Source: Hyphomicrobiales bacterium (lineage in GTDB: Bacteria; Pseudomonadota; Alphaproteobacteria; Rhizobiales; Rhizobiaceae). Taken from it: 64,000 bases of DNA. Shown here in pieces: positions 1-13,076 of this stretch. The notes under the pieces are model-generated. The model did not search any database. It was not told where the DNA came from and saw nothing but the letters and a program-made list of their open reading frames with translations. The position numbers were made by a program, and so were the translations under genes. Where the stretch lies: the NCBI GenBank assembly GCA_900471525.1, contig UCEZ01000029.1, positions 1 through 64,000 on the forward strand, read 5' to 3'. How positions within the stretch are numbered: position 1 is the stretch's first letter; each line of letters begins with the position of its first letter.

Positions 1-277
1 AGTCTAGCCGATGACAGGACATGAGGATGATGGCACAGGTTGGCGGGGCGGGGATGAAATTTTTGGCGAGGTGGGAGGATGCGCTTCGGTACTGCCTTTT
101 GCTGGAATGGCGGCGAAGTGTATTCAGCACAATTGGGTAGCAATTCGGCCACTGACAGCATCTGGCTTGAAGCGGTTCCACACGCAGATTATGCGGAAGA
201 ATCGCAGTGGTGGAAAGTGGAGAGACGGATGCCTAATCGATGCAGGGGCGTCGAAGGCCGAACATCCTTTCGTTAGG
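1..277. other. Left-edge region without a recognised gene
   Basis: No coding frame here has a recognisable family or a convincing ribosome-binding site. The open frame running from about 11 into the cyclase region is antisense to that gene. The stretch lies downstream of the minus-strand cyclase stop codon, so it probably holds its 3' flank. I see no clear terminator. Confidence 0.5.
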
Positions 278-2140
278 CTACTGAGTCGGACCATCCGGAA
301 GGCCGGCGCGCGCAAGGTCTGCCGCGGCTTGATCGAGAATGGAAGTATCCCGGAAGTTCCAGGCCTGCCGCCACGACTGGATCGTTGCAGCCGGCGTTGT
401 CTTGAGCATCTTCTCGACGGCGGCTTTGGCGTCTGCCTGGCGTCCCAGACGCATATAGGCGATGGCCAGTTGCAACGGAGCGTCGGCAAATTCCGTGTTC
501 TTCAGAACCTCAACTGCGTCTTCATTTCTACCAAGGACGATGAAGATAAAACCTCGCACGTAGTTAGAGAACCAGGACAATCCCGAGTCCCGCGCGGCTG
601 CAGCGTCGGTCAGTTCCAGCGCCTTTTCGGGTTGACCGGCCTGTAGGAAAATACTTCCTGCATCCGTGAGGGTGAAGGCATTGTATGGTGCTGCCGCGAT
701 GGCCTTGTCCATTTCCGCGACAGCCCCATCGTGGTCCCGCTTGAGCGTCAAAAGCCACGCGCGGAGCCAATGTGCCAATCTCGCCACCTGCGGGCTTAGG
801 TTTTTGTCTGCGAGGACCTTGTCGGCCAGTCGGTTCGCTTCCTGAAGATCAGCCTGCTGGTCAGAACTGTAAAGCAGCCCAACTTTCATCCAGTGAGACC
901 AGCCCAACTCCACGGTCAACAAGGGGGAGCCGGGGAACACCTGCAGACCCTGTTGCGAGATTTCACCTGATCGCTCGAGACCTTCCTTGGTGTAAAGGTT
1001 CAATTGGCTTTCGGCGCGCAGGTAGTAGTCATATTCAGCCAGGTTCGTGCTGTCCTTGCCCCAGGCCTGACTGTAGTCCGCTTTGCGAATGGCTCCCCAT
1101 TCGCCCGTCATCGCCCCCACGATCTTGCCGGTCAACTCATCCTGAAGCGCCCAGGGGTCGGTTCCGGCCTTGTCGAAGCGGTCTGCCCAGGCATGGGCCC
1201 CCGTCTTAGCGTCGATGAGTTCGGCAACGATGCGCACCCTATCGCCTTCCTTGCGCACGCTGCCTTCGACGACATAGCCAACGCCTAACTCCTTGCCGAT
1301 CTGGCGGACGTCGCCTTCCTTGTCCTCATACGCAAACGACGAGGTTCGCGAGACAACAGCAATGTCAGAAAAGCGCGAGAGGATGGCGATGACGTCGTTC
1401 GCCACCCCTTCTCCCAGATACCCCAGGCTCTTGTCGGCACTCAGATCCTTGAAAGGAAGCACGGCGACGGATGGGATCGCACTTGAGACTGCGGGAGAGG
1501 TCGCTGTCAGCGGAAAGTACAACGCCATCCAGGCGGCCACACCGGCGACGATGGCTGCCGGGACTCCGAGTGCCCACCACGGACGGCCGATCCGGCGCTT
1601 GTGCGGAAGGCGTCGGCGTGGCGAGGTGTCGATACGCACATAGTAGACGTCGACAAGCTCTTCGATGTTCTTGACCTTCTGCTGCCCGGCAGAGTCGAAG
1701 GCAAACGCGAGCTTGTTCTCGACCTCCTTCGCCACCTTGCCTGAAACGCAGATCCCGCCCGGGGGCGCGAGTTGCTCCAGCCTGGCCGCGACATTCACGC
1801 CTTCGCCATAGCGATCATCGCCGTCCACGATCACTTCGCCGATGTTGATGCCGATGCGGACGTCGAACCTCTCCTCCTCTGCTGCAGAGGCATTGCGTTC
1901 TGTCATTCCGCGCTGGAGAGAGACGGCACACTCGACAGCGTCGACCACGCTGCCGAACTCCGCGAGGAGGCCGTCACCCATGAGCTTGAAGATCCGTCCA
2001 TGATGCCCGGCGATCTCGGGTTCAAAAAGCTCAGTACGTCGCGCTCGAAGGCGGTCAAAGGTGCCCGCTTCGTCCTGCTCCATAAGTGCTGAGTATCCGA
2101 CCACGTCGGCGGCCAGGATTGCAGATAATCTGCGCTCCAT
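278..2140 (-). CDS. Class III adenylate/guanylate cyclase with TPR tail
   Basis: This is a 620-residue membrane-associated nucleotide cyclase predicted to make cAMP or cGMP. The catalytic domain is N-terminal (about residues 1-170). Its two metal-binding aspartates lie in AADVVGYS and KLMGDGLLAEF, and the transition-state Asn/Arg pair lies in GEGVNVAARLE. A single hydrophobic segment follows near residues 187-210. Next come a TolB/FlgO-like domain (SVAVLPFKDLSADKSLGYL onward) and a C-terminal TPR-like helical region. This layout is common in rhizobia, which carry many such cyclases with unknown inputs. The ATG at 2140 is preceded by GGGAG. Transcription is towards the left edge, separate from the glycogen operon. 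Family and catalytic competence are clear; the choice of cAMP or cGMP and the signal sensed are not. Confidence 0.88.
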   Translation of the reverse strand: MERRLSAILAADVVGYSALMEQDEAGTFDRLRARRTELFEPEIAGHHGRIFKLMGDGLLAEFGSVVDAVECAVSLQRGMTERNASAAEEERFDVRIGINIGEVIVDGDDRYGEGVNVAARLEQLAPPGGICVSGKVAKEVENKLAFAFDSAGQQKVKNIEELVDVYYVRIDTSPRRRLPHKRRIGRPWWALGVPAAIVAGVAAWMALYFPLTATSPAVSSAIPSVAVLPFKDLSADKSLGYLGEGVANDVIAILSRFSDIAVVSRTSSFAYEDKEGDVRQIGKELGVGYVVEGSVRKEGDRVRIVAELIDAKTGAHAWADRFDKAGTDPWALQDELTGKIVGAMTGEWGAIRKADYSQAWGKDSTNLAEYDYYLRAESQLNLYTKEGLERSGEISQQGLQVFPGSPLLTVELGWSHWMKVGLLYSSDQQADLQEANRLADKVLADKNLSPQVARLAHWLRAWLLTLKRDHDGAVAEMDKAIAAAPYNAFTLTDAGSIFLQAGQPEKALELTDAAAARDSGLSWFSNYVRGFIFIVLGRNEDAVEVLKNTEFADAPLQLAIAYMRLGRQADAKAAVEKMLKTTPAATIQSWRQAWNFRDTSILDQAAADLARAGLPDGPTQ

Positions 2141-2210
2141 GCCTTAGCTCCCAACATGAGTTGCGCGCCAAGCACTCTACATGACTTTGCCGCATGTTTC
2201 ACGCGGCTGC

Positions 2211-2250
2211 CCCTCCCCCAAGGGGAGGGTGAACGGAGGCTTATGCCTCC
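2211..2250 (-). terminator. Two tandem hairpins after pgm
   Basis: CCCTCCCC (2211-2218) and GGGGAGGG (2222-2229) form a perfect 8-bp hairpin. GGAGGC (2235-2240) and GCCTCC (2245-2250) form a second one. Both lie just after the pgm stop on the minus strand, so they are likely the 3' end of the glycogen operon transcript. There is no strong U-tract, so processing or Rho-dependent ending is also possible. Confidence 0.5.
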
Positions 2251-2266
2251 CCCATAGGGTATCCCA

Positions 2267-5339
<3,073 letters not shown>

Positions 5340-5341
5340 AC

Positions 5342-6601
5342 TCACATGCCCAGCTTGTCGATCATCGCCTGGGTGATCAGGCATATGCCGTTTTCCGAGC
5401 GGCGGAAGCGTTTGGCGTCGAATTCCGGATCGTCGCCGACGACGAGGCCTTCCGGAATGACGACGCGGCTGTCGATGACGACGTTCTTCAGGTTGGCATG
5501 CCGGCCGATCTTGACGTTTGGCAGGATCACCGCGCCGTCGAGGCGGGAGAAGGAATTCACCCGGACGCCGGTAAACAGCATGCTGCGGTTCAGCGACGCG
5601 CCGGAAATGATGCAGTCGCCGGAGACGAGCGAGGAGGTTGCCGATCCGCGCCGGTTCTCGTCGTCATGGACGAACTTTGCCGGCGGCTTGATTTCGGCAA
5701 AGGTCCAGATCGGCCATGTGCCGTCGTAGATGTCGAGTTCCGGGGTAACGTGGGTGAGGTCGATATTGGCCTGCCAGTAGGCGTCGATCGTGCCGACATC
5801 GCGCCAGTAGGCTTCGCGCTCGAAATCGGAGCGGACGCAGGACTCGTTGAAGCGATGGGCGACGGCTTTGCCGTGCTGGACGATATAGGGAATGATATCC
5901 TTGCCGAAATCTCGCGAGGAGGTGGGGTCGGCGGCATCGCGGCGCAGCACATCCATCAGGAACTTGGTGTGGAAGACGTAGATGCCCATCGACGCCAGTG
6001 CCATCTCCGGATTGCCGGGGATGCCCGGCGGGTCGGCGGGCTTTTCGACGAAGGCGATGATCTGGTCCTTGTCATCGACGTGCATGACGCCGAAGCCGGT
6101 CGCTTCCATGCGCGGCACTTCCAGGCAGCCGATGGTCACGTCGGCGCCGGAATCCACATGCTGCTGCAGCATGAGTTCATAGTCCATCTTGTAGACATGG
6201 TCGCCGGCGAGGATGACCATGTATTCAACGCCATGATCCTCGATGATATCGATGTTCTGATAGACGGCGTCGGCCGTGCCTTCGTACCACTGCGTTTCCG
6301 ACACGCGCTGGGAAGCGGGCAGGATGTCGAAACTCTCGTTTCGCTCGGGACGGAGGAAGTTCCAGCCGCGTTGCAGATGGCGGATCAGCGAGTGCGCCTT
6401 GTATTGCGTGGCGACGCCGATGCGGCGGATACCGGAGTTCAGCGCGTTGGACAGTGCGAAATCGATGATGCGGGCCTTGCCGCCGAAATAGACCGCGGGC
6501 TTGGCGCGGCGGTCCGTCAGTTCCTTGAGACGGCTTCCACGACCGCCGGCAAGGACATAGGCCATTGCGTCACGGGCGAGGGGCTGGGTGCGTTTTTCCA
6601 T
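5342..6601 (-). CDS. glgC: Glucose-1-phosphate adenylyltransferase
   Basis: ADP-glucose pyrophosphorylase: ATP plus glucose-1-phosphate gives ADP-glucose, the committed and allosterically controlled step of glycogen synthesis. At 420 residues it has the expected length. The N-terminal nucleotidyltransferase signature is [22 protein letters not shown]-terminal left-handed beta-helix region has hexapeptide-like repeats. The ATG at 6601 follows a strong GGGAGGA site; upstream in-frame ATGs lack one. A 123-base gap separates it from glgB, the largest inside the operon, so an extra promoter is possible there. Confidence 0.97.
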   Translation of the reverse strand: MEKRTQPLARDAMAYVLAGGRGSRLKELTDRRAKPAVYFGGKARIIDFALSNALNSGIRRIGVATQYKAHSLIRHLQRGWNFLRPERNESFDILPASQRVSETQWYEGTADAVYQNIDIIEDHGVEYMVILAGDHVYKMDYELMLQQHVDSGADVTIGCLEVPRMEATGFGVMHVDDKDQIIAFVEKPADPPGIPGNPEMALASMGIYVFHTKFLMDVLRRDAADPTSSRDFGKDIIPYIVQHGKAVAHRFNESCVRSDFEREAYWRDVGTIDAYWQANIDLTHVTPELDIYDGTWPIWTFAEIKPPAKFVHDDENRRGSATSSLVSGDCIISGASLNRSMLFTGVRVNSFSRLDGAVILPNVKIGRHANLKNVVIDSRVVIPEGLVVGDDPEFDAKRFRRSENGICLITQAMIDKLGM

Positions 6602-6724
6602 TGATTTTCCTCCCGATAGTATGGTTCCCGGAGCGGGTTCGCCGTCTTCTGGAACAGTGTTCCTCTCCAAATATTCTTCTTACGCATCGCGCTGACAGGC
6701 CTTGGGAGCCCGCCGTGCCGTGCG
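6602..6724 (-). other. Gap between glgB and glgC
   Basis: This 123-base non-coding spacer lies inside an operon whose other junctions are 4 bases or less. It carries the glgC ribosome-binding site at its proximal end. It could hold an internal promoter or processing site, but no clear -35/-10 pair was identified. Confidence 0.35.
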
Positions 6725-8935
6725 CTAATCCTGCTCCAGCATCAGTGTCGCCAGGGGCGGCAGGGTGATGGTGGCCGTGATGACGCCTGCACTGTTTTTC
6801 GTTGCCTGGACGGCTCCTCCGTTGCCTTTTCCGCTGCCGCCGTAAATCTCGGCGTCGCTGTTGAGGATTTCCTGCCACCGCCCTTCCGCAGGCAGCGGTA
6901 TCGTGTAGTTCTCGCGGTAAACCGGCGTGAAGTTCGAGACGACGGCGATCATCTTTTCACCAGGCGCCTTGCGCAGCCAGGCAAAGACCGAATTCTCGCG
7001 GTCATCGGCGATCAGCCACTCGAAGCCGTCGCCCTCGCAGTCGCGCGCATGCAGTGTTGCCTTGGTGCGGTAGGTGCCGTTCAGATCGCGCACCAGCCGT
7101 CGCATGCCTTCGTGCAGGGGGTATTCGAGGAGGTTCCAGTCGAGCGAGCGGTCTTCCGCCCATTCCTGCCACTGGGCGAATTCCTGGCCCATGAACAGGA
7201 GCTTCTTGCCGGGATAGCCCCACATGAAGCCGTAATAGGCACGCAGATTGGCAAATTTCTGCCAGTCGTCGCCGGCCATCTTGGCGATCAGCGAGCCCTT
7301 GCCATGAACTACTTCGTCATGGCTAAGCGGCAGCACGAAATTCTCGCTGAACGCATAGAGCAGGCCGAAGGTCAGGTCGTTGTGGTGGTGCTTGCGGTGG
7401 ATCGGTTCACGCTGCAGATATTGCAGCGTGTCGTGCATGAAGCCCATGTTCCACTTGAAGCCGAAGCCGAGGCCGCCGGCATGGACCGGAGCGGAGACCT
7501 TTGGCCAGGAGGTGGATTCCTCGGCAATGGTGATGATGCCGGGATGGCTGCCGTAGACTTCCTTGTTCATCGTCTGGAGGAAGCGAACGGTATCGAGGTT
7601 CTCGTTGCCGCCATATTCGTTCGGCACCCATTCGCCGTGCTTGCGCGAATAGTCGAGGTACAGCATCGACGCGACGGCATCGACGCGCAAACCGTCCAGG
7701 TGGAACTTTTCCGCCCAGTAGAGTGCATTGTTGACGAGATAGGAGAACACCTCGGCGCGGCCGAAATTGTAGATCGCGGTGTTCCAATCGGGATGGTAAC
7801 CCTGACGCGGATCTTCATGTTCGTAGAGGGCGGTGCCGTCGAACCAGCGAAGGCCGTGGGCATCAGTCGGGAAATGCGCCGGCACCCAGTCGAGGATGAT
7901 GCCGATGCCGACCTTGTGGGCACCGTTGACGAAGCGGGCGAAGCCTTCCGGCTCGCCGAAGCGCGCGGTCGGCGCATAGAGGCCGGTGGTCTGGTAGCCC
8001 CAGGACGGATCGAAGGGATATTCGGTGACCGGCAGGAATTCGATATGGGTGAAGCCCATGTCGACACAATAGGGGATCAGCCGGTCGGCAAGCTCGTCCC
8101 ATGTCAGCATGTCGCCATTGTCGCGGCGCTGCCAGGACGCGGCATGAACCTCGTAGATGGATATGGGCTGGCGCCGCGCGTCGACGCTTGCCCAATAGGC
8201 CCGGTGGGCCTCGTCCTGCCAGACCTGTTCGATCTCGCCCGTTGTCATCGACGCATTTTTCGGGCGCAGTTCCGAACGGCGGGCGAAGGGATCGGCCTTC
8301 AGTGGCAACAGTTCGCCGTTCTTGCCGACGACCTCGTATTTGTAGATTGCGCCCGACTGGACATCCGGCAGGAAGATTTCCCAGATGCCGGTGTCCTGGC
8401 GCAGCCGCATCACATGGCGGCGGCCGTCCCAGCCGTTGAAATCGCCGACGACGGAGACGCGCTTGGCGTTGGGCGCCCAGACGGCGAAGTGAAATCCCTC
8501 GGCGCCATCATGCTTGATCGGATGAGCGCCCATTTTGTCGAACAGCCGCAGATGCGAGCCTTCGCGGATGTAATAGTCATCCATCGGCCCAAGCACGGGG
8601 CCGAAGCTGTAGGGGTCGGTGACCGTCCATTCGCCGCCTGCGTTGCGGGCGCGGTAGCGAACCGGCTGGATCTTCTTGACGGCAATCGGACCTTCGAAGA
8701 AGCCGGCATCGTCACGCCGATTGAGCGTGCCGATGTCTTTGCCGGCCAATGTCTCGGCCGTGACGGTCTCGGCACCCGGAATGAAGCAGCGGGCGATGAA
8801 CTCCTTGCCCGCCGGGTGGACGCCGAGTGCTGCGAACGGATTGCTATGAGTGCCAGCGAGGATCGCCGCAATCTCTTCCGTCGACAGGCTGGCTGGCGGA
8901 GCGGTAGGCGTGGCGTCTTTTGGCACTATTGTCAT
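6725..8935 (-). CDS. glgB: 1,4-alpha-glucan branching enzyme (GH13)
   Basis: Introduces alpha-1,6 branches into glycogen. The 736 residues comprise an N-terminal CBM48-like beta domain (GVHPAGKEFIARCFIPGAE region, then PNAKRVSVVGDFNGWDGR), a GH13 barrel and a C-terminal all-beta domain. Visible GH13 motifs are the nucleophile region DGLRVDAVASMLYLDYSR, the acid/base glutamate in ITIAEESTSWP, and LSHDEVVHGKGS. The start ATG overlaps the glgP stop by 4 bases, a typical sign of translational coupling. Confidence 0.97.
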   Translation of the reverse strand: MTIVPKDATPTAPPASLSTEEIAAILAGTHSNPFAALGVHPAGKEFIARCFIPGAETVTAETLAGKDIGTLNRRDDAGFFEGPIAVKKIQPVRYRARNAGGEWTVTDPYSFGPVLGPMDDYYIREGSHLRLFDKMGAHPIKHDGAEGFHFAVWAPNAKRVSVVGDFNGWDGRRHVMRLRQDTGIWEIFLPDVQSGAIYKYEVVGKNGELLPLKADPFARRSELRPKNASMTTGEIEQVWQDEAHRAYWASVDARRQPISIYEVHAASWQRRDNGDMLTWDELADRLIPYCVDMGFTHIEFLPVTEYPFDPSWGYQTTGLYAPTARFGEPEGFARFVNGAHKVGIGIILDWVPAHFPTDAHGLRWFDGTALYEHEDPRQGYHPDWNTAIYNFGRAEVFSYLVNNALYWAEKFHLDGLRVDAVASMLYLDYSRKHGEWVPNEYGGNENLDTVRFLQTMNKEVYGSHPGIITIAEESTSWPKVSAPVHAGGLGFGFKWNMGFMHDTLQYLQREPIHRKHHHNDLTFGLLYAFSENFVLPLSHDEVVHGKGSLIAKMAGDDWQKFANLRAYYGFMWGYPGKKLLFMGQEFAQWQEWAEDRSLDWNLLEYPLHEGMRRLVRDLNGTYRTKATLHARDCEGDGFEWLIADDRENSVFAWLRKAPGEKMIAVVSNFTPVYRENYTIPLPAEGRWQEILNSDAEIYGGSGKGNGGAVQATKNSAGVITATITLPPLATLMLEQD

Positions 8936-11397
8936 CCGGCTCTCCAGATTTCCCCGGCATATTGCCGGATTGTACGGTCGGAGGAGAACCAGCCCATGCG
9001 CGCGGTGTTGCGAATGGTCTTGGAGTACCAGCTGGCCGGCTCCGCCCAGATGGCGTCCACTTCGCGCTGCGCCTTGGTGTAGGCGTCGAAATCGGCCGCC
9101 ACCATGAACCAGTCGTGATTGTAGATGCCATCGATCAGGGCGGTGAAGCGATTGCGGTCATCAGGGGAGAAGACGCCGGAGGAAATGGCAAGCAGCGCCT
9201 GCGACAGTTCCCGCGACTGCTCGATGATGGCGCGGGGATTGTGGCCCTCGGTGCGCACCTTGGTGACTTCGTCTGCCGTCATCCCGAAGATCTTGATGTT
9301 CTCCTCGCCGACCCAGTCACGCATTTCGACATTGGCGCCATCCAGCGTTCCGATGGTCAGCGCACCGTTCAACGCGAACTTCATGTTCCCGGTTCCCGAC
9401 GCTTCCATGCCGGCCGTCGAAATCTGCTCGGAGAGATCGGCTGCAGGCACCATAATCTCGGCGAGCGAGACGTTGTAGTTCGGAATGAAGACGATCTTCA
9501 GCAGGCCGCGCACAGACGGGTCGTGGTTGATGACCCTGGCCACGTCATTGGCAAGCTTGATGATGAGCTTGGCGTTGTGATAGCTCGGCGCCGCCTTGCC
9601 CGCGAACAGCTTGACACGCGGCACCCAGTCGAGTTCCGGATGCGAGCGGATCTGGTCGTAGAGCGAGATCGCTTCGACGATGTTGAGGAGCTGGCGCTTG
9701 TATTCATGGATGCGCTTGATCTGGATGTCGAACATCGCCGACGGATCGAGCCGGATACCCATGCGGCTCTGGACCAGCTGGGCAAGCTTGACCTTGTTGG
9801 ACCGCTTGATCTTGGCAAATTTCTCCTGGAAGTCAGGCTTGTCGGCAAAGGGATCGAGCGCCTGCAGGGCTTCCGTATTGTCCATGAATTCGTCGCCGAT
9901 CGCATCGCGGATCAACGTGACGAGATCCGGATTGCACTGCATCAGCCAGCGGCGCGGGGTGATGCCGTTGGTCTTGTTGTTGATGCGTGTCGGGTAGAGC
10001 CGATGGAGATCGGCAAAGACGGTTTCCTTCATGAGTTCGGTATGTAGGGCAGAGACGCCATTGATCGAGTGGGAGCCGACAAATGCAAGGTTGCCCATGC
10101 GCACGCGACGGTCGCCGCTCTCGTCGATTAGCGAGATATTGCGCACTTCCTGATCCGTGTGGGCCTTCTGCTTGCGGGCTTCGAGCAGGATCTTGGCGTT
10201 GATCGCATAGACGATCTGCATATGGCGCGGCAAAAGCCGCTCGAACAGCGGCACCGGCCAGGTTTCCAAGGCTTCCGGCAGAAGCGTGTGGTTGGTGTAG
10301 GAGAAGGTGTGGCGGGCGATATCCCATGCGGCTTCGAAATCCATGCCGTGAACGTCGGTCAGGAGGCGGACCAGTTCCGCGACGGAGACGGCCGGATGGG
10401 TGTCGTTGAGCTGGATGGCGACCTTGTCGGCCAGCGACGTGAAATCCGGATATTGCTGCAGATGGCGGCGCAGGATGTCCTGGAGCGAGGCGGAGGAGAA
10501 GAAGAACTCCTGGCGCAGGCGCAGTTCCTGGCCGGCAGGCGTCGCGTCGGCCGGATAGAGCACGCGGGCAAGGCTTTCGGCCTTGTTGCTTTCGCGGAGC
10601 GCGCCGATATGGTCGCCGGCGTTGAAGGCGTCGAGCAGGATCGGGTCGATCGGGTGGGCGGTCCACAGGCGCAGGGTGTTGACGCGCTTGGCACGCCAGC
10701 CAACGACGGGCGTGTCGCAGGCCGTGGCGATGACGCGCTCGGCTGGCTTCCAGACGTAGCGGGTGACTTCCTCATCGACATTGACGGTCTCGACCGAGCC
10801 ACCGAAGCCGATTTCGTAGGAACTTTCGCGACGCTCGAATTCCCAGGGGTTACCGTGGGCGAGCCAGGTTTCCGGCAGTTCCACCTGCCAGCCGTCAGCC
10901 ATCTGCTGGCGGAAGAGACCGTGCACGTAGCGGATGCCGTAGCCATAGGCCGGAATATCGACGGTCGCCATCGATTCCATGAAACAGGCGGCGAGGCGGC
11001 CAAGACCGCCATTGCCAAGCGCTGCGTCCGGCTCAAGGGCAGCAATGACGTCAATATCGACGCCGAACGAGGCAAGCGCCTCGCGCAATTCGTCCATCAG
11101 GCCAATATTGGTGACGGCGTCGCGCATCAGGCGGCCGATCAGGAATTCGAGCGACAGGTAATAAACGCGCTTGGCATCGGTGGCATAGGTCTTGCGCGTC
11201 GATTCCATCCAGTTGTCGGTAATGCGATCGCGCACGACGAGGATGGCGGCGGTCAGCCAGTCATGCGGCTTGGCGACTTTCGGGTCCTTGCCGATACGGT
11301 AGGTGAGGCGTTCGATGATTTCCTTGGCGAGGACTTCGGAGTTCGAAGCGCGGGGCGCGGCGCTGGGAATTTTTTCGTTGGACAAACGATCGATCAT
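8932..11397 (-). CDS. glgP: Glycogen phosphorylase
   Basis: PLP-dependent GT35 enzyme that releases glucose-1-phosphate from glycogen chain ends. At 821 residues it has the usual bacterial length. The PLP-lysine motif EASGTGNMKFALNGALTIGT is intact. The N-terminal part shows the phosphorylase active-site regions NGGLGRLAACFMES and YGYGIRYVHGLFRQ. It is the first gene of the glgP-B-C-A-pgm operon, so the promoter should lie in 11398-11560. No unambiguous operator was recognised there. Confidence 0.97.
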   Translation of the reverse strand: MIDRLSNEKIPSAAPRASNSEVLAKEIIERLTYRIGKDPKVAKPHDWLTAAILVVRDRITDNWMESTRKTYATDAKRVYYLSLEFLIGRLMRDAVTNIGLMDELREALASFGVDIDVIAALEPDAALGNGGLGRLAACFMESMATVDIPAYGYGIRYVHGLFRQQMADGWQVELPETWLAHGNPWEFERRESSYEIGFGGSVETVNVDEEVTRYVWKPAERVIATACDTPVVGWRAKRVNTLRLWTAHPIDPILLDAFNAGDHIGALRESNKAESLARVLYPADATPAGQELRLRQEFFFSSASLQDILRRHLQQYPDFTSLADKVAIQLNDTHPAVSVAELVRLLTDVHGMDFEAAWDIARHTFSYTNHTLLPEALETWPVPLFERLLPRHMQIVYAINAKILLEARKQKAHTDQEVRNISLIDESGDRRVRMGNLAFVGSHSINGVSALHTELMKETVFADLHRLYPTRINNKTNGITPRRWLMQCNPDLVTLIRDAIGDEFMDNTEALQALDPFADKPDFQEKFAKIKRSNKVKLAQLVQSRMGIRLDPSAMFDIQIKRIHEYKRQLLNIVEAISLYDQIRSHPELDWVPRVKLFAGKAAPSYHNAKLIIKLANDVARVINHDPSVRGLLKIVFIPNYNVSLAEIMVPAADLSEQISTAGMEASGTGNMKFALNGALTIGTLDGANVEMRDWVGEENIKIFGMTADEVTKVRTEGHNPRAIIEQSRELSQALLAISSGVFSPDDRNRFTALIDGIYNHDWFMVAADFDAYTKAQREVDAIWAEPASWYSKTIRNTARMGWFSSDRTIRQYAGEIWRAG

Positions 11398-11573
11398 GGA
11401 AAAGGCTTACCCTCTGCTTGCGGTTTGGGAGACCGGAGGCGAACACCAACGGGGCATATAAGCGATTTATGCACCGATACGAAGCGCTTGCAATAGCGTT
11501 TTCAACAAGATGAAAATTGATCAGGGATGACGTTCGAAACGGCTTGCGATTTGCCGGATGCGCCACGAGGACA

Positions 11574-11606
11574 CAAAAAAGCCCGCCCCGATTTCTCGGG
11601 ACGGGC
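11574..11606 (-). terminator. Rho-independent terminator after the TadG-like gene
   Basis: GCCCGCCCCGA (11581-11591) pairs with TCGGGACGGGC (11596-11606) with one mismatch. On the minus strand the hairpin is followed by a run of seven U (plus-strand A run 11574-11580). It lies 25 bases after the stop of the minus-strand gene at 11631-12899. Confidence 0.85.
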
Positions 11607-11630
11607 TTGCGTTTCAGGCTTCAACCGATG

Positions 11631-12899
11631 CTAGTTGGTCAGGCGCACCGTCATGGAGGACGCTTTTTCACCGATATATTTGAAGGCGGCGGTCAGCTGG
11701 TCGGCGTCTTCAGCGGCAAAATAATTTTCAGCGGTGGTGGCGCAGGCTTTCAGCAGCGTCTTGCCGCGATCGGGCGCCATGAAGGCGATCGAGAAGACGG
11801 TGATGCCTGCCGTTCTTGCGCTGGCGCAATATTTCAACGTTTCGGCATCGGACTTATCGCCGTTGGCGCTGGACTGGGTGCCATTGTAATAATTGTTTTC
11901 GCCGTCCGTCATGAAGACGATGTATTTCTTCGGCACCTGGCCGTTCTTTATTTTATGTTCGGCCTCTTCCTTTAGTGCGCCAGCGCTGTTCTTGGCCATC
12001 AGACTGTTATAGCTGTTCTTGAACGCCGCGCTGGAGTCCGTCGCGCCAGTTGCGGTCAATGCGTTGACGTAGGTGGACACAGCCGAGGTGCCCCAGGCCA
12101 GACTGGACGCTGTCTGCATCGCGTTGTTGTAGGATACAGAGCCAGTGCGCACCAAGGTCGACGTGGAGTCGGCCGTTTTCAATTGCAGAAGAAGGTTCGC
12201 AGCGGCCGTTTTCAGCGCTTCGATCTTGGTGATGTAGTTCGTTTCCGTCCCCGTGCAGGTTTTTGAAATATACTTTTTGCCGCTGTAGTAGCTGCAGTCG
12301 TAGGTATAGGTCTTTGTCGGAGCATCCTTGTTTACCGTCGACGTATCCTCACCCATGGAGCCGGAGCGGTCGAGGACGAGGAACATGGACAGCGCGTTCT
12401 TGGCTTCGGTCGAGCTCAGCGACTTGCTGACCGTGCCGATTTCAGCGGTTTCCTGGCCGATCAACCGGGTCAGCGCGTTGAGCGGCAGATTGTATTTGGC
12501 AGTTACGTTGACCGTATATGTCTTGTTGTTCCCGACCAAGGCCTTCTGCTCGGTAATGTCGACGACCGTGCCGCTGGAAAGGGCCTGCTCCAGCGCCAGA
12601 AGCTCTTCCGGGGACATTTTGGAGCTCTGCATCTGGGACTTCACGAAATCCTTTGCCAGTACCTTTGCCTGTTCTATGGTCAGGCCGTCATTTACCAGAG
12701 CGGATGCCGCCGCGAGGCCGGCTGCGTCGGTCGCGTCCTGCAGCTGGTTCTTCGCCATCATCATATTGGTCATGTCGATTGCGACGCCGCCCGAGGCGAA
12801 CAGCACTGGAATCAAGATCGCGGCCATCATGCCGAAATTGCCACGGCGATCGCCAATCAGCTTTGAACAGGACTGCAGGAGAGTTGATCGTTTTGCCAT
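11631..12899 (-). CDS. TadG-like pilus-assembly family protein with VWA domain
   Basis: A 422-residue envelope protein. The N-terminus has one hydrophobic helix preceded by GNFGMMAAILIPVLFASGGV, the Tad/Flp prepilin-like anchor region of TadE/TadG proteins. A von Willebrand A domain starts near residue 195, with an intact MIDAS motif DRSGSMG and a later TDGEN aspartate. Such proteins are secreted or anchored and linked to Tad pili or adhesion. No other tad gene is nearby, so it is an orphan copy; rhizobial genomes often carry several. The ATG at 12899 (MAKRSTLLQSC) is chosen because a basic stretch plus hydrophobic anchor then lies at the N-terminus. The longer frame adds 57 residues of unlikely sequence. 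Confidence 0.82.
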   Translation of the reverse strand: MAKRSTLLQSCSKLIGDRRGNFGMMAAILIPVLFASGGVAIDMTNMMMAKNQLQDATDAAGLAAASALVNDGLTIEQAKVLAKDFVKSQMQSSKMSPEELLALEQALSSGTVVDITEQKALVGNNKTYTVNVTAKYNLPLNALTRLIGQETAEIGTVSKSLSSTEAKNALSMFLVLDRSGSMGEDTSTVNKDAPTKTYTYDCSYYSGKKYISKTCTGTETNYITKIEALKTAAANLLLQLKTADSTSTLVRTGSVSYNNAMQTASSLAWGTSAVSTYVNALTATGATDSSAAFKNSYNSLMAKNSAGALKEEAEHKIKNGQVPKKYIVFMTDGENNYYNGTQSSANGDKSDAETLKYCASARTAGITVFSIAFMAPDRGKTLLKACATTAENYFAAEDADQLTAAFKYIGEKASSMTVRLTN

Positions 12900-13076
12900 T
12901 TTGCCCACTCGGAAACAGACGTTGCGTTTCAATGGAGCGAGTTCTACCAAGTAAGTCTTACGGTCCCGTTCAACTCGGCGATCGAAATTGACTATAATTT
13001 TAGTGATCCCGGAAATGCAGGCGGTTGCGGCCCTTTCGATGTTCGGAAAGGGGACGGCGGGCTTTCCCATTTTGGG

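Noticed and set aside
11..646. Plus-strand open frame at the left edge
   Set aside because: Its second half is antisense to the cyclase gene and the first part has no recognisable domain or ribosome-binding site.
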